From Glacieibacterium sp965200405 (GTDB lineage Bacteria > Pseudomonadota > Alphaproteobacteria > Sphingomonadales > Sphingomonadaceae): a stretch of 64,000 bases of DNA. A program made the position numbers and the translations under genes. The stretch is from assembly GCF_965200405.1 (NCBI RefSeq), contig NZ_OZ241356.1, forward strand, positions 248,001-312,000, in the 5' to 3' direction. This document shows positions 52,604 to 60,891 of the stretch, in pieces. Within the stretch, counting starts at the first letter, position 1, and the number at the start of each line of letters is the position of its first letter. The notes beneath the pieces are model-generated. The model was given only the letters and a program-made list of their open reading frames with translations, did not search any database and was not told the origin of the DNA.

Positions 52604-53107
52604 ATGGCTGAAGTTCCCGAGGATCTGAAGGATCTCTACATCGACGAGCTCAAGGACCTGTGGTCCGCCAACGATCAGATGCAGCGCACGTTGAAGAAGA
52701 TCGCGCCCAAGGCGAGCGACCCGACGCTGAAGGACATGCTCGCCAAGTCGCAGGAGGGCATCGCCAAGCACACCGACGTGCTCAAGAAGCTGATCGTCGC
52801 GCAGGGCGAAAAGGCCGAAAAGGAACACTGTAAGGGCATGGAAGGCCTGGCCGCCGAGGCGATCAAGCACACCACCGAGGAAGCGCCCAAGAAGGGCCCG
52901 GTGCTCGACGCCCAGATCATCGCGCAATACCAGCGCATGACGCACTACGGCATCGCCGGGTTCGGCACCGTCGCCTCCTATGCCAAGACGCTGGGCCTCA
53001 AGGACGACGAGAAGAAGCTGAAAGCCGCCACCAAGGAAATCTACGGTGGCGATGAATATGCGACCAAGCTGGCCGAGACGGCAGTCAACATCCAGGCCGA
53101 CGCGTAA
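52604..53107 (+). CDS. Ferritin-like DUF892 (YciE/YciF) protein
   Basis: 167 residues. The N-terminal DLYIDELKDLWSANDQMQRTLKKIAPKA and the later IIAQYQRMTHYGIAGFGTVASYAK are signatures of DUF892, a diiron ferritin-like four-helix bundle linked to stress responses. AAGGATGTCGCC precedes the ATG; the 16-residue upstream frame was rejected. A large palindromic repeat follows the stop. Confidence 0.9.
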   Translation: MAEVPEDLKDLYIDELKDLWSANDQMQRTLKKIAPKASDPTLKDMLAKSQEGIAKHTDVLKKLIVAQGEKAEKEHCKGMEGLAAEAIKHTTEEAPKKGPVLDAQIIAQYQRMTHYGIAGFGTVASYAKTLGLKDDEKKLKAATKEIYGGDEYATKLAETAVNIQADA

Positions 53108-53135
53108 CGGGCGGACCTCCCGCCAGCTTTCTGCC

Positions 53136-53272
53136 CCCTCCCCCCACGGTGAGCGTCTTCGCGAACCGAGAGTGGGGAGGGTTGGGGTGGGGGGCTTCTT
53201 GGCGCCCCGCTTTCGGTGCGCAAGAGCCCCCACCCCGGCCCTCCCCACTCTACGCTTCGCGTGGGGGGAGGG
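53136..53272. repeat. 137-base nested palindromic intergenic element
   Basis: The outer arms CCCTCCCCCCACG (53136-53148) and 53260-53272 are exact reverse complements. Inside, an imperfect arm of about 27 bases (53169-53195, GAGTGGGGAGGG type) pairs with 53225-53251. Each half can also fold on its own through CCCCAC and GTGGGG. The element sits between the convergent ferritin-like and SDR genes, and its sequence style is typical of dispersed repeats of high-GC alphaproteobacteria. Confidence 0.7.
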
Positions 53273-53284
53273 AGTAGGGCTCGC

Positions 53285-54295
53285 TCAGCGGCGCTGGGTC
53301 AGGCGGTGCGTGACGACCAGCCCGAACAGCCCGGCGGTCGCGGCGATACCGACCACTGCCGCCATGCCGGGGTGCAGGACGCTGGACGTATACAGGCTGA
53401 ACTTCTTGCCCGGCGTCGTCCCCGACCGCTCGCGACCGGCCTCCTCCGAGACGAACAGCGTGTCGCCCGGCGTCTTGGGGCGCTTGCGGTCGAACAGCGC
53501 CGGCATCATCAGCGGCCCGAGCTTGTCGAGCAATGTCGGGAAGTGCGTGCCGACCAGCACCTGCGCCCGCCCTGCCCCGCCGACGGTGATGTCGCGGCTG
53601 GGGTGGACGGCGGCATGCAGGATCGCGTCGGCAACCAGACTGGGATCATAGACCAGCGGCGGGATCACCGCTTCGCCGTCGCCGTGGTTGGCGGCGTGCT
53701 GGGCGACCGGCGTGTCGATGCCCGACGGCTTGATGATAGTCACCGAGATCGGCGCCTTGTCGCCGTTCAGCTCGATCCGCAGCGATTCCATATAGCCCTT
53801 CACCGCATGCTTCGACGCCGCATAGGCGCCCATGATCGGCGTCGGGATGTCGGCGGCGATCGAGGCGACGGTGATCAACGCGCCGCCATTGCCCTGCAGG
53901 TGGCGGACCGCGGCAGTGGCACCGTTGACGACGCCGAAATAGTTGGTGCGGAACAGCTGCTCATGCTCGTCGAGCGGCGTGTCGGCGAGCTTGGCATAGA
54001 TCGCGACACCGGCGTTGTTGACCCAGGTGTCGATGCGGCCGAAGCGCTGGACCGCCTTGTCGGCGGCGGCCTCGACATCGGCGGCGATGCCGACGTCGGC
54101 AACCGCATAATCGGCGGTGCCGCCCGCCGCCTCGATCTCGGCGACGGCCTGCTGCAATGCCGCCTCGTTGCGCGCCACCAGCATGACGCTGGCGCCCTTG
54201 GCGGCGGCGGCCTTGGCGGTGACGAGCCCGATGCCGGAGCTGGCGCCGGTGATCAGCATGACCTGCTGGTCGAGTGGCTTGAGGGTGATCGACAT
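53285..54295 (-). CDS. SDR family oxidoreductase
   Basis: 336 residues. The NAD(P) motif TGASSGIG is at 16-23, NNAGVA follows, then the catalytic YAASK. The C-terminal extension after residue 250 ends in a hydrophobic segment (GMAAVVGIAATAGLFGLVV), suggesting membrane anchoring, unlike plain SDRs of about 250 residues. The reaction is unknown. It is divergent from the HAD gene. Confidence 0.9.
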   Translation of the reverse strand: MSITLKPLDQQVMLITGASSGIGLVTAKAAAAKGASVMLVARNEAALQQAVAEIEAAGGTADYAVADVGIAADVEAAADKAVQRFGRIDTWVNNAGVAIYAKLADTPLDEHEQLFRTNYFGVVNGATAAVRHLQGNGGALITVASIAADIPTPIMGAYAASKHAVKGYMESLRIELNGDKAPISVTIIKPSGIDTPVAQHAANHGDGEAVIPPLVYDPSLVADAILHAAVHPSRDITVGGAGRAQVLVGTHFPTLLDKLGPLMMPALFDRKRPKTPGDTLFVSEEAGRERSGTTPGKKFSLYTSSVLHPGMAAVVGIAATAGLFGLVVTHRLTQRR

Positions 54296-54392
54296 CGTTG
54301 AATCTCCGGGGGAATGATGCCGTTGAAGCGGAACGGCGTCTCGGAGGTTCCGGGTTGGAGGCTATGGTGCGACACCACTGCTGCTACGGGAG

Positions 54393-55127
54393 ATGGGCGT
54401 GACCGGGATCAAGCTGCTGGCGTTCGACGTGTTCGGCACGGTGGTCGACTGGCGTACCAGCATCGCGCGGGAGGCGGTGCCGTTCCTGGCGGCGGTGGGG
54501 CGGCCGGAGCTCGATCCGCATGCGTTCGCGGATGGCTGGCGCGGACTGTACCAGCCGGCGATGGCGGAGGTGCGCGAGGGGCGGCGGCCGTTCGAGCGGC
54601 TGGATGTGCTCAACCGCGAGACGCTGGAGGTACTGCTGGGGCGATACGGGATCGATCCGGCGGGCGTTGGGGAGGCGCGGCTGGCGGAGTTTGCACAGGC
54701 GTGGCGGCGGCTCGATCCTTGGCCGGATGCAGTCGCGGGACTGACACGGCTGAAGCGGGACTACACGATCGTCACGCTGTCGAACGGCAACATCGCGCTG
54801 ATGACGGCGCTGGCGCGGTTCGGTGGCCTGCCCTGGGACGCGATCCTCGGGGCGGAGGTGACGGGGCATTACAAGCCCGACGACCAGTCGTATCTCGGCA
54901 CGGCTGAGATCATGGGGCTGGCACCGGCGGAGGTCTGCCTGGTGGCGGCGCATCACAGCGACCTGGCGGCGGCGCGGCGTAACGGGCTGGCAACTGCCTA
55001 TGTCGCGCGGCCGCTGGAATATGGCGGGCGCCCTGCCCCCGATCTGGCGCAGCGGCAGGATTGGGACTGGTCGGTCGGCAGCTTGCTCGAACTGGCCGAC
55101 GCGCTGGCGATAACGCCGGTTCCGTAG
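54393..55127 (+). CDS. Haloacid dehalogenase, type II
   Basis: 244 residues. The nucleophile is D12 in LLAFDVFGTVVDW, followed by the SNGN motif in VTLSNGNIALM, the Lys in GHYKPDDQSY, and the acid region VCLVAAHHSDL. The FDVFGTVVDW start is typical of L-2-haloacid dehalogenases (type II), although many such proteins act on other substrates. Codon use is normal for the region. Confidence 0.9.
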   Translation: MGVTGIKLLAFDVFGTVVDWRTSIAREAVPFLAAVGRPELDPHAFADGWRGLYQPAMAEVREGRRPFERLDVLNRETLEVLLGRYGIDPAGVGEARLAEFAQAWRRLDPWPDAVAGLTRLKRDYTIVTLSNGNIALMTALARFGGLPWDAILGAEVTGHYKPDDQSYLGTAEIMGLAPAEVCLVAAHHSDLAAARRNGLATAYVARPLEYGGRPAPDLAQRQDWDWSVGSLLELADALAITPVP

Positions 55128-55155
55128 CGCCTCGTCCTGCTCTAAGGCTGGGCGA

Positions 55156-56337
55156 ATGCACGGCAAGCGCATCCTGCTCATCGTCGGTGGTGGCATCGCG
55201 GCGTTCAAGTCGCTCGAACTGGTGCGCGCCATCCGCCGCGCCGGGGGCAGCGTCACGCCGGTGCTGACCGCCGGCGGCGCCGAGTTCGTCACGCCGCTAA
55301 GCCTCGCCGCGCTGGCGGAGCATCAGGTCCATACCGAATTGTTCGACGTTACCGAGGAAGCGGCGATGGGCCATATCGCGCTGAGCCGTGCCGCGGACTT
55401 GCTGGTGGTGTGCCCGGCGACGGCGGACCTGCTGGCCAAGATGGCGGCCGGGTTGGCGAGCGATCTCGCGACGACGCTGCTGCTGGCGACGGATACGCCG
55501 GTGCTGGCGGTGCCCGCGATGAACGTCCGGATGTGGGGCCATGCCGCGACGCTCGCCAATGTGGCGACGCTGCGGGCGCGCGGCGTCACGGTGATGGAGC
55601 CCGACGAGGGCGAGATGGCATGCGGCGAATACGGCCCGGGGCGTCTGCCTGAGATCGAGCGGATCATGGCGGGCATCCGGGCGGCGCTGGTCGTCGAGAC
55701 GCGGCTGGCGGGGCGGCATGTCATCGTCACCGCGGGGCCGACGCACGAGGCGATCGACCCGGTGCGCTACCTCGCCAATCGCTCGTCGGGGAAGCAGGGG
55801 TTTGCGATTGCGGGCGCGCTGGCGGCGCTGGGGGCGCGGGTGACGCTGGTCGCGGGACCGGTCGAGTTGCCGACGCCGCCGGGCTGCACGCGCATCGACG
55901 TGGTCAGCGCGCTCGACATGGCGGCGGCGGTCGAGCGCGCGCTGCCTGCCGATGCCGCGGTGATGGTCGCGGCGGTCGGCGACTGGCGCGTCGAGGCGGC
56001 TGGGTCGAAGCTCAAGAAGAACGGTGCGCCGCCAACGCTGGCGCTGGTCGAGAACCCCGATATCCTGGCGACGGTCGCAGTGCCGGGTCCGCGCCGGCCT
56101 AGGCTGGTCGTCGGGTTCGCCGCGGAAACCGAGAACGCGGTCGCCAACGCCGTCGCCAAGCGCACACGCAAGGGCGCCGACTGGATCGTCGCCAACGACG
56201 TCTCGGGCGACGTGATGGGCGGCGACCGCAACACCGTGCATCTGGTCGGCGCGTCGGGCGTCGAGGACTGGGCGGAGATGCCCAAGGCCGAGGTGGCGCG
56301 GCGTCTCGCCCTGAGGATCGCCGATGAACTCGCCTGA
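55156..56337 (+). CDS. coaBC: Bifunctional phosphopantothenoylcysteine decarboxylase / phosphopantothenate-cysteine ligase
   Basis: 393 residues. The CoaC half has the flavin-binding GGGIAAFKSLELVR, His73 (MGHIALSRAAD), PAMN (120-123) and the catalytic Cys156 in MACGEYGPGR. The CoaB half starts near residue 185 with TAGPTHEAIDPVRYLANRSSGKQG and ends with KRTRKGADWIVANDVS. It performs two successive steps of coenzyme A synthesis. Its end overlaps dut by 14 bases. Confidence 0.96.
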   Translation: MHGKRILLIVGGGIAAFKSLELVRAIRRAGGSVTPVLTAGGAEFVTPLSLAALAEHQVHTELFDVTEEAAMGHIALSRAADLLVVCPATADLLAKMAAGLASDLATTLLLATDTPVLAVPAMNVRMWGHAATLANVATLRARGVTVMEPDEGEMACGEYGPGRLPEIERIMAGIRAALVVETRLAGRHVIVTAGPTHEAIDPVRYLANRSSGKQGFAIAGALAALGARVTLVAGPVELPTPPGCTRIDVVSALDMAAAVERALPADAAVMVAAVGDWRVEAAGSKLKKNGAPPTLALVENPDILATVAVPGPRRPRLVVGFAAETENAVANAVAKRTRKGADWIVANDVSGDVMGGDRNTVHLVGASGVEDWAEMPKAEVARRLALRIADELA

Positions 56338-56779
56338 CGTCGCCATCGGGCTGGTGCGCCTGCGCCACGCCGCCGGCCTCGACCTGCCCGCCTATGCCAG
56401 CCCGGGAGCCGCCGGCATGGACGTCGTCGCCGCGGTCGAGAAGCCGCTGATGCTCAACCCCGGCAAGCGCGCCGCGGTGCCGACCGGGCTCTGCATCGCC
56501 ATCCCCGAAGGCTATGAGGTCCAGGTCCGCCCACGCTCCGGCCTGGCGCTCAAGCAGGGCCTGACCGTGCTCAACGCGCCCGGCACCATCGACAGCGACT
56601 ACCGCGGCGAGGTCAAGGTCCTGCTGGTCAATTTCGGCAACGAGCCGGTGGAGATCCAGCGCGGCATGCGGATCGCGCAGTTGGTCGTCGCCCCGGTCAC
56701 CCGGGCGCGCTGGGACGAGGTCGACAGCCTGGACGACACGGCGCGCGGCAGCGGCGGTTTCGGCTCGACGGGACACTGA
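56324..56779 (+). CDS. dut: dUTP diphosphatase
   Basis: 151 residues. Trimeric dUTPase motifs in order: AGAAGMDVVA-like (GAAGMD), RPRSGLALK, GTIDSDYRGEV, RGMRIAQLVV and the C-terminal RGSGGFGSTG that closes the active site. It hydrolyses dUTP to dUMP and pyrophosphate. The coaBC-dut order is common in proteobacteria, and the genes overlap. Confidence 0.97.
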   Translation: MNSPDVAIGLVRLRHAAGLDLPAYASPGAAGMDVVAAVEKPLMLNPGKRAAVPTGLCIAIPEGYEVQVRPRSGLALKQGLTVLNAPGTIDSDYRGEVKVLLVNFGNEPVEIQRGMRIAQLVVAPVTRARWDEVDSLDDTARGSGGFGSTGH

Positions 56780-56793
56780 GGGAGAGAGCGACG

Positions 56794-57252
56794 ATGAGGA
56801 TGGTGTGGCTTGGGCTCGGCGCGGGCCTGATGGTGGTAAGCGGCGCGGCGCTGGCGCAAGCTTTCGCGGTCCAGCCGGGCGAGTGGGACATCGCCGCGAC
56901 GGTCAACTCGGTCGACATGCCCGGCGCCCCGCCCGGTCTGGCCGCGGCGATGATCGGCAAGACCAAGCATATCTCGCACTGCATCACGCCCGAGGAGGCA
57001 GCGCGCGGGCCGCAGGACATGATGAAGTCGGACAAGTCGTGCAAGTTCACGCGCTATTCGATGGTCGGCGGCAAGCTGAGTTCGGAGATGATCTGCCAGC
57101 AGGGCGGCGGCACGATGACCGCAAGCAGCACCGGTAGCTTCACCTCGACCACCTTCACCTCGAGCGGCCGCTCGGTGATGAAGGCGGGACCGTCAACGAT
57201 GACGCTGACCGCGACGACGGTCGGCAAGCGCGTCGGCGAGTGCAAGAAATAG
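56794..57252 (+). CDS. DUF3617 domain periplasmic protein
   Basis: 152 residues with a signal peptide (MRMVWLGLGAGLMVVSGAALAQ). The DUF3617 pattern is visible in QPGEWDIAATVNSVDMPG, the Cys pair in HCITPEEAARGP and KSCKFTRYSMVGGKL, and ending GKRVGECKK. Function is unknown; the protein is common in sphingomonads. GGGAGAGAG precedes the ATG, 14 bases after dut. The next start lies inside its last codons. Confidence 0.85.
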   Translation: MRMVWLGLGAGLMVVSGAALAQAFAVQPGEWDIAATVNSVDMPGAPPGLAAAMIGKTKHISHCITPEEAARGPQDMMKSDKSCKFTRYSMVGGKLSSEMICQQGGGTMTASSTGSFTSTTFTSSGRSVMKAGPSTMTLTATTVGKRVGECKK

Positions 57253-57758
57253 CCGCCTGGGTCGCCCTGCTCCGCGCCGTCAACGTCGGCGGCACCGGCA
57301 AGCTGCCGATGACCGAGCTCGCGGCGATGTGCACCGCTGCCGGCTTCACCCGCGTCCGCACCTGGATCGCCAGCGGCAACGTGGTGTTCGACGCCGCTGT
57401 CGACGAGGCCGAAGTCAAGCGCCGGCTCGGGGCCAGCCTCCACGCCTATGCCGGCAAGCCCGTCGGCGTGCTGGTCCGCAGCGCCGCGGAAATGGCAGCG
57501 GTGCTGGCCGCCAACCCGTTCCCTGACGCTGCCCCGAACCGCACCGTGGCGATTTTCCTCGATGCGCCGCCGCCCGCCGACACGCTGGAGCGGCTGGCCA
57601 ACGTCAAGGACGAAGTCGTCCGCCTCGGCACCCGCGAAATCTACGTCAGCTATGGCAGCGGCATGGGCGACTCTCTCCTGCGCATCCCGGCCGCGGCCCA
57701 TGGCACCGCGCGCAACATGAACACCGTCGCCAAGCTCGCGGCGATGGCAGCGGATTAA
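57240..57758 (+). CDS. DUF1697 domain protein
   Basis: 172 residues starting at GTG inside the end of the DUF3617 gene. The conserved opening WVALLRAVNVGGTGKLPM and VRTWIASGNVVFDA identify the family, and GTARNMNTVAKLAAM closes it. DUF1697 proteins are cytoplasmic with unknown activity. It is convergent with the TetR gene, overlapping by 4 bases. Confidence 0.88.
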   Translation: MQEIAAWVALLRAVNVGGTGKLPMTELAAMCTAAGFTRVRTWIASGNVVFDAAVDEAEVKRRLGASLHAYAGKPVGVLVRSAAEMAAVLAANPFPDAAPNRTVAIFLDAPPPADTLERLANVKDEVVRLGTREIYVSYGSGMGDSLLRIPAAAHGTARNMNTVAKLAAMAAD

Positions 57759-58405
57759 TCGCTGCCCGTCCGGGGCTTGAGACCGTCCCGCAGCATCGAG
57801 CCGGCGATCGCCGCGATCTCCTCCGGCGAGCGCTCCTCCTGCCAGACGCCGAAGCGCAGGCCGAGGAAGACGTTCATCCCCATGATCGCCCAGGCATGGA
57901 CGTCGTCGACGTCGCTGCGGACCTCGCCGCGCTCCGCACCGGCGATCAGCCGCGCCCGGATGCGATCGGCGGTGCCGATATAATGGTCGCGCCAACTCGC
58001 GGCGTCGACGAACTCGGCCTCGTCGATAATCCGGTAGATTTCCTTGTGGCCGCGGACGAACTCGATGAACGACGACAACCCGGCCTGCTCGGCGGCGAGC
58101 TGGTCGGGCGCGGCGAGGACGTGCGGGGCGACATGCACCTTCACGCGCTCAGACATGTCGCGGACCAGTGCGCGGAACACCGCCTCCTTGCTGGCGAAAT
58201 AGGTGTAGAACGTGCCCAGCGCGACGCCGGCCCGCTGCGTGATCCGACTGATCGAGGCATCGTGGAAGCCCCGCTCGCCGAACTCGATGACCGCCGCATC
58301 GAGGATCATGCGCAGCGTCTTGCGACCGCGCTCGGTCCGCGGCGTCTTCTCCCCGTCACGGCTATCAGCCTGACTTGTGGCCGTAAAACTACGTTGCGGG
58401 TCCAA
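57755..58405 (-). CDS. TetR-family transcriptional regulator
   Basis: 216 residues starting at TTG, supported by GGGAGG eight bases upstream. The TetR helix-turn-helix is ILDAAVIEFGERGFHDASISRITQRAGVALGTFYTYFASKEAVF-type (seen as FGERGFHDASIS and GTFYTYFASKEAVF). The C-terminal ligand domain is variable. It is divergent from a TonB receptor/MFS/peptidase run across 105 bases, and a sigma-70-type promoter overlaps a dyad there, so it probably represses that run. Confidence 0.93.
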   Translation of the reverse strand: MDPQRSFTATSQADSRDGEKTPRTERGRKTLRMILDAAVIEFGERGFHDASISRITQRAGVALGTFYTYFASKEAVFRALVRDMSERVKVHVAPHVLAAPDQLAAEQAGLSSFIEFVRGHKEIYRIIDEAEFVDAASWRDHYIGTADRIRARLIAGAERGEVRSDVDDVHAWAIMGMNVFLGLRFGVWQEERSPEEIAAIAGSMLRDGLKPRTGSD

Positions 58406-58431
58406 AATCCGAGCCTCCCCAATTTCCCGAG

Positions 58432-58470
58432 TTGAATCCCGGTTCAGGTTTCAATATAACCGTCTCGTTA
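58432..58470 (+). promoter_or_regulatory. Promoter of the TonB receptor with overlapping dyad
   Basis: TTGAAT (58432-58437), a 17-base spacer and TATAAC (58455-58460) form a good sigma-70-like promoter. The -10 overlaps TAAC-N6-GTTA (58457-58470), a short dyad that could be the TetR operator. It lies 41 bases before the receptor start. Confidence 0.55.
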
Positions 58471-58510
58471 CCGGCACAAGTTCAATGACCGGCTCCAGGG
58501 GAGTGACCAT

Positions 58511-60889
58511 ATGCGACCAGCCAGATTTTCCGTGCGCGCCATGCTCAACGTCGGCGCCGGGGTTTCGGCCCTGATGGCCTTTCCGGTCGTCGCCCAGCAG
58601 GCAGTGGCCCCGGCGACCCCGACCGAGGTCGCTGCGAACACCGACGACGGCGATATCATCGTTACCGCTCGCCGCCGCGAGGAATCGCTGCGCGACGTGC
58701 CGATCGCGATCACCGCGATCAGCGGCGCGGCGCTCGCCAATGCCGGTATCCAGGATATCACCGCGATCGCGCAGAACGTCCCCAACCTGACCCTCAAGGC
58801 ATCGCGCGGCACCAACTCGACGCTGACTGCCTTCATCCGCGGCGTCGGCCAGCAGGACCCGGTGGCGGGCTTCGAGGCCGGCGTCGGCCTGTACCTCGAC
58901 GACGTCTATCTCAACCGTCCGCAGGCTGCGGTGCTCGACGTCTTCGATGTCGATCGTATCGAGATCCTGCGCGGCCCACAGGGCACGTTGTACGGCCGCA
59001 ACACCATCGGCGGCGCGGTCAAGTACGTCACCAAGCGCATCAACGCCAAGGAGCCCGAGGTCTCGGTCCGCGGCACCTATGGCACCTATGACCAGGCCGA
59101 ACTGGTGGTCTCGGCCTCGACCCCGCTCAGCGATACGTTGCGCGTCGGCGCCTCGGGGGCCCGGCTCAGCCGCGGCGGCTTCGGCGACAATCTCACCAAC
59201 GGCCGCGAGAACTATAACCGCGACGTCTGGGCCGCCCGCGTCTCGGCCGAGTTCGAGCCGTCCGACACGCTGCTGTTCCGGCTGTCGTCGGATTACGTCA
59301 AGGACAACAGCGACCCGCGCAACGGCCACCGCCTGATCGTCGGCCTGCAGTCGGGCGCGCCGGTGCTGAAGAACGTCTATGACACCCGCGCCGGTCTCGA
59401 CTCTCCACATCAGAGCGTCGAGGCCTATGGCTTCTCTGGCACCGCGCAGTGGGAGGTCAGCCCGAACTTCACTCTGAAGAGCATCACCGCCTACCGCCGC
59501 GACAGCACTTCGACGCCGATCGACTTCGACAGCCTGCCCGCGGTCGATGTCGACGTTCCGGCGATCTACAGGAACCATCAGTTCTCGCAGGAAGTGCAGC
59601 TGCTTTATTCGAGCGACAAGCTCAACGGGCTGCTCGGCGCCTATTATCTCAACGCCAACGCCTTCAACATCTTCGACGTCGTTCTCGGCACCACCGGCGC
59701 GGCACTGGGCCTGCCGGGCTTCACCGCCTCGACTTACGGCGATGTCGACACCAAGACGTGGAGCCTGTTCGGAGACTTTACCTATGACTTCACCGACCAG
59801 ATCAGCCTGTCGGTCGGCGGTCGCTACACCAACGACAAGCGCAACGCGGTCATCATCCGCAAGAACCTGATCGGCGGCGCGTCGCCCGAACTCGGCGGCG
59901 CCGGGGTCCAGCTGGGCGCGCTGACCTCCAACTTCGACGGCGGCAAGACCTTCAAGGAGTTCACGCCGCGCGCCTCGCTGAGCTACAAGCCGACGCCGGA
60001 TCACACGCTGTATGCCAGCTATTCCAAGGGCTTCAAAGGCGGCGGCTTCGACCCGCGCGGGCTGTCGACCCAGGCGCCCGACACCAACGCCAACGGCATC
60101 CGCGACCCGCAGGAGATCTTCAACTTCCTGTCGTTCAAGCCCGAGACGGTCAACAGCTACGAGCTCGGCTGGAAGGCGCAGATCCTCGATCGCCGCCTGA
60201 GCTTCAGCCTTGCGGGCTTCTACGCCGACTATAAGGACGTGCAGATCCCCAGCTCGGTCGGCGCGCTGGTCAACGGCGTCCAGACCTTCGTCGGCATCAC
60301 CACCAACGCCGGCAAGGCGACCTTCAAGGGCGTCGAGTTCGAGGGCCTGGCCAAGCTGGTGCCCGAGATCACCGGTGCCGGATCGAGCCTGAACTTCAGC
60401 TGGTCGCTGGGCTATATCGACGCCAAGTACGACCGCTTCATCAACGCCGTCGGTGCCGAGGTCGCGCAGTACCGGCAGGTCCAGAACACGCCGAAGTGGA
60501 CTGCCAGCGGCACCTTCACCTACTCGACCCCGATGAGCCTGATCGGTTCGGGCCAGCTCGATATCAGCCCGAGCCTGTCGTACCGCAGCCGCGTCGGCCA
60601 GTTCGAGACGATCTCGCCGCTCGACCAGCCCAAGTACGCGCTCGTCGACACCAGCGTCGTCTGGCACTCAGACACCGACAAATGGTCGGTCGGCATCCAC
60701 GGCAAGAACCTGACCAACAAGCAGTATCGCACCGGCGGCTACCAGTTCCTCGGCGTCAATGCGACGACCGGCCTGGTGAACTACAACGCCGCCGGCCTGC
60801 CGACGCCGTCGCTGGGACGTGAGGGCGTGCTGACTGCCTTCTACGGCAACCCGCGACAGGTCTACGCGACAGTCGGGCTGAAGTTCTGA
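58511..60889 (+). CDS. TonB-dependent receptor
   Basis: 792 residues. The signal peptide ends near FPVVAQ, the TonB box is GDIIVTARRREE, and the plug contains IRGVGQQDPVAGFEAGVGLYLDDVYL and IEILRGPQGTLYGRNTIGGAVKYV. A barrel follows, ending TVGLKF. GGGGAGTGACCAT precedes the ATG. The FIRGVGQQD-type plug is common among sphingomonad receptors. It is followed after 2 bases by an MFS gene and then an M61 peptidase, suggesting uptake of a peptide-like substrate. Confidence 0.95.
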   Translation: MRPARFSVRAMLNVGAGVSALMAFPVVAQQAVAPATPTEVAANTDDGDIIVTARRREESLRDVPIAITAISGAALANAGIQDITAIAQNVPNLTLKASRGTNSTLTAFIRGVGQQDPVAGFEAGVGLYLDDVYLNRPQAAVLDVFDVDRIEILRGPQGTLYGRNTIGGAVKYVTKRINAKEPEVSVRGTYGTYDQAELVVSASTPLSDTLRVGASGARLSRGGFGDNLTNGRENYNRDVWAARVSAEFEPSDTLLFRLSSDYVKDNSDPRNGHRLIVGLQSGAPVLKNVYDTRAGLDSPHQSVEAYGFSGTAQWEVSPNFTLKSITAYRRDSTSTPIDFDSLPAVDVDVPAIYRNHQFSQEVQLLYSSDKLNGLLGAYYLNANAFNIFDVVLGTTGAALGLPGFTASTYGDVDTKTWSLFGDFTYDFTDQISLSVGGRYTNDKRNAVIIRKNLIGGASPELGGAGVQLGALTSNFDGGKTFKEFTPRASLSYKPTPDHTLYASYSKGFKGGGFDPRGLSTQAPDTNANGIRDPQEIFNFLSFKPETVNSYELGWKAQILDRRLSFSLAGFYADYKDVQIPSSVGALVNGVQTFVGITTNAGKATFKGVEFEGLAKLVPEITGAGSSLNFSWSLGYIDAKYDRFINAVGAEVAQYRQVQNTPKWTASGTFTYSTPMSLIGSGQLDISPSLSYRSRVGQFETISPLDQPKYALVDTSVVWHSDTDKWSVGIHGKNLTNKQYRTGGYQFLGVNATTGLVNYNAAGLPTPSLGREGVLTAFYGNPRQVYATVGLKF

Positions 60890-60891
60890 GC

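Noticed and set aside
58451..60667. 738-codon open frame antisense to the TonB receptor at 58511
   Set aside because: Same artefact of high-GC codon usage; no start signal and no recognisable protein.
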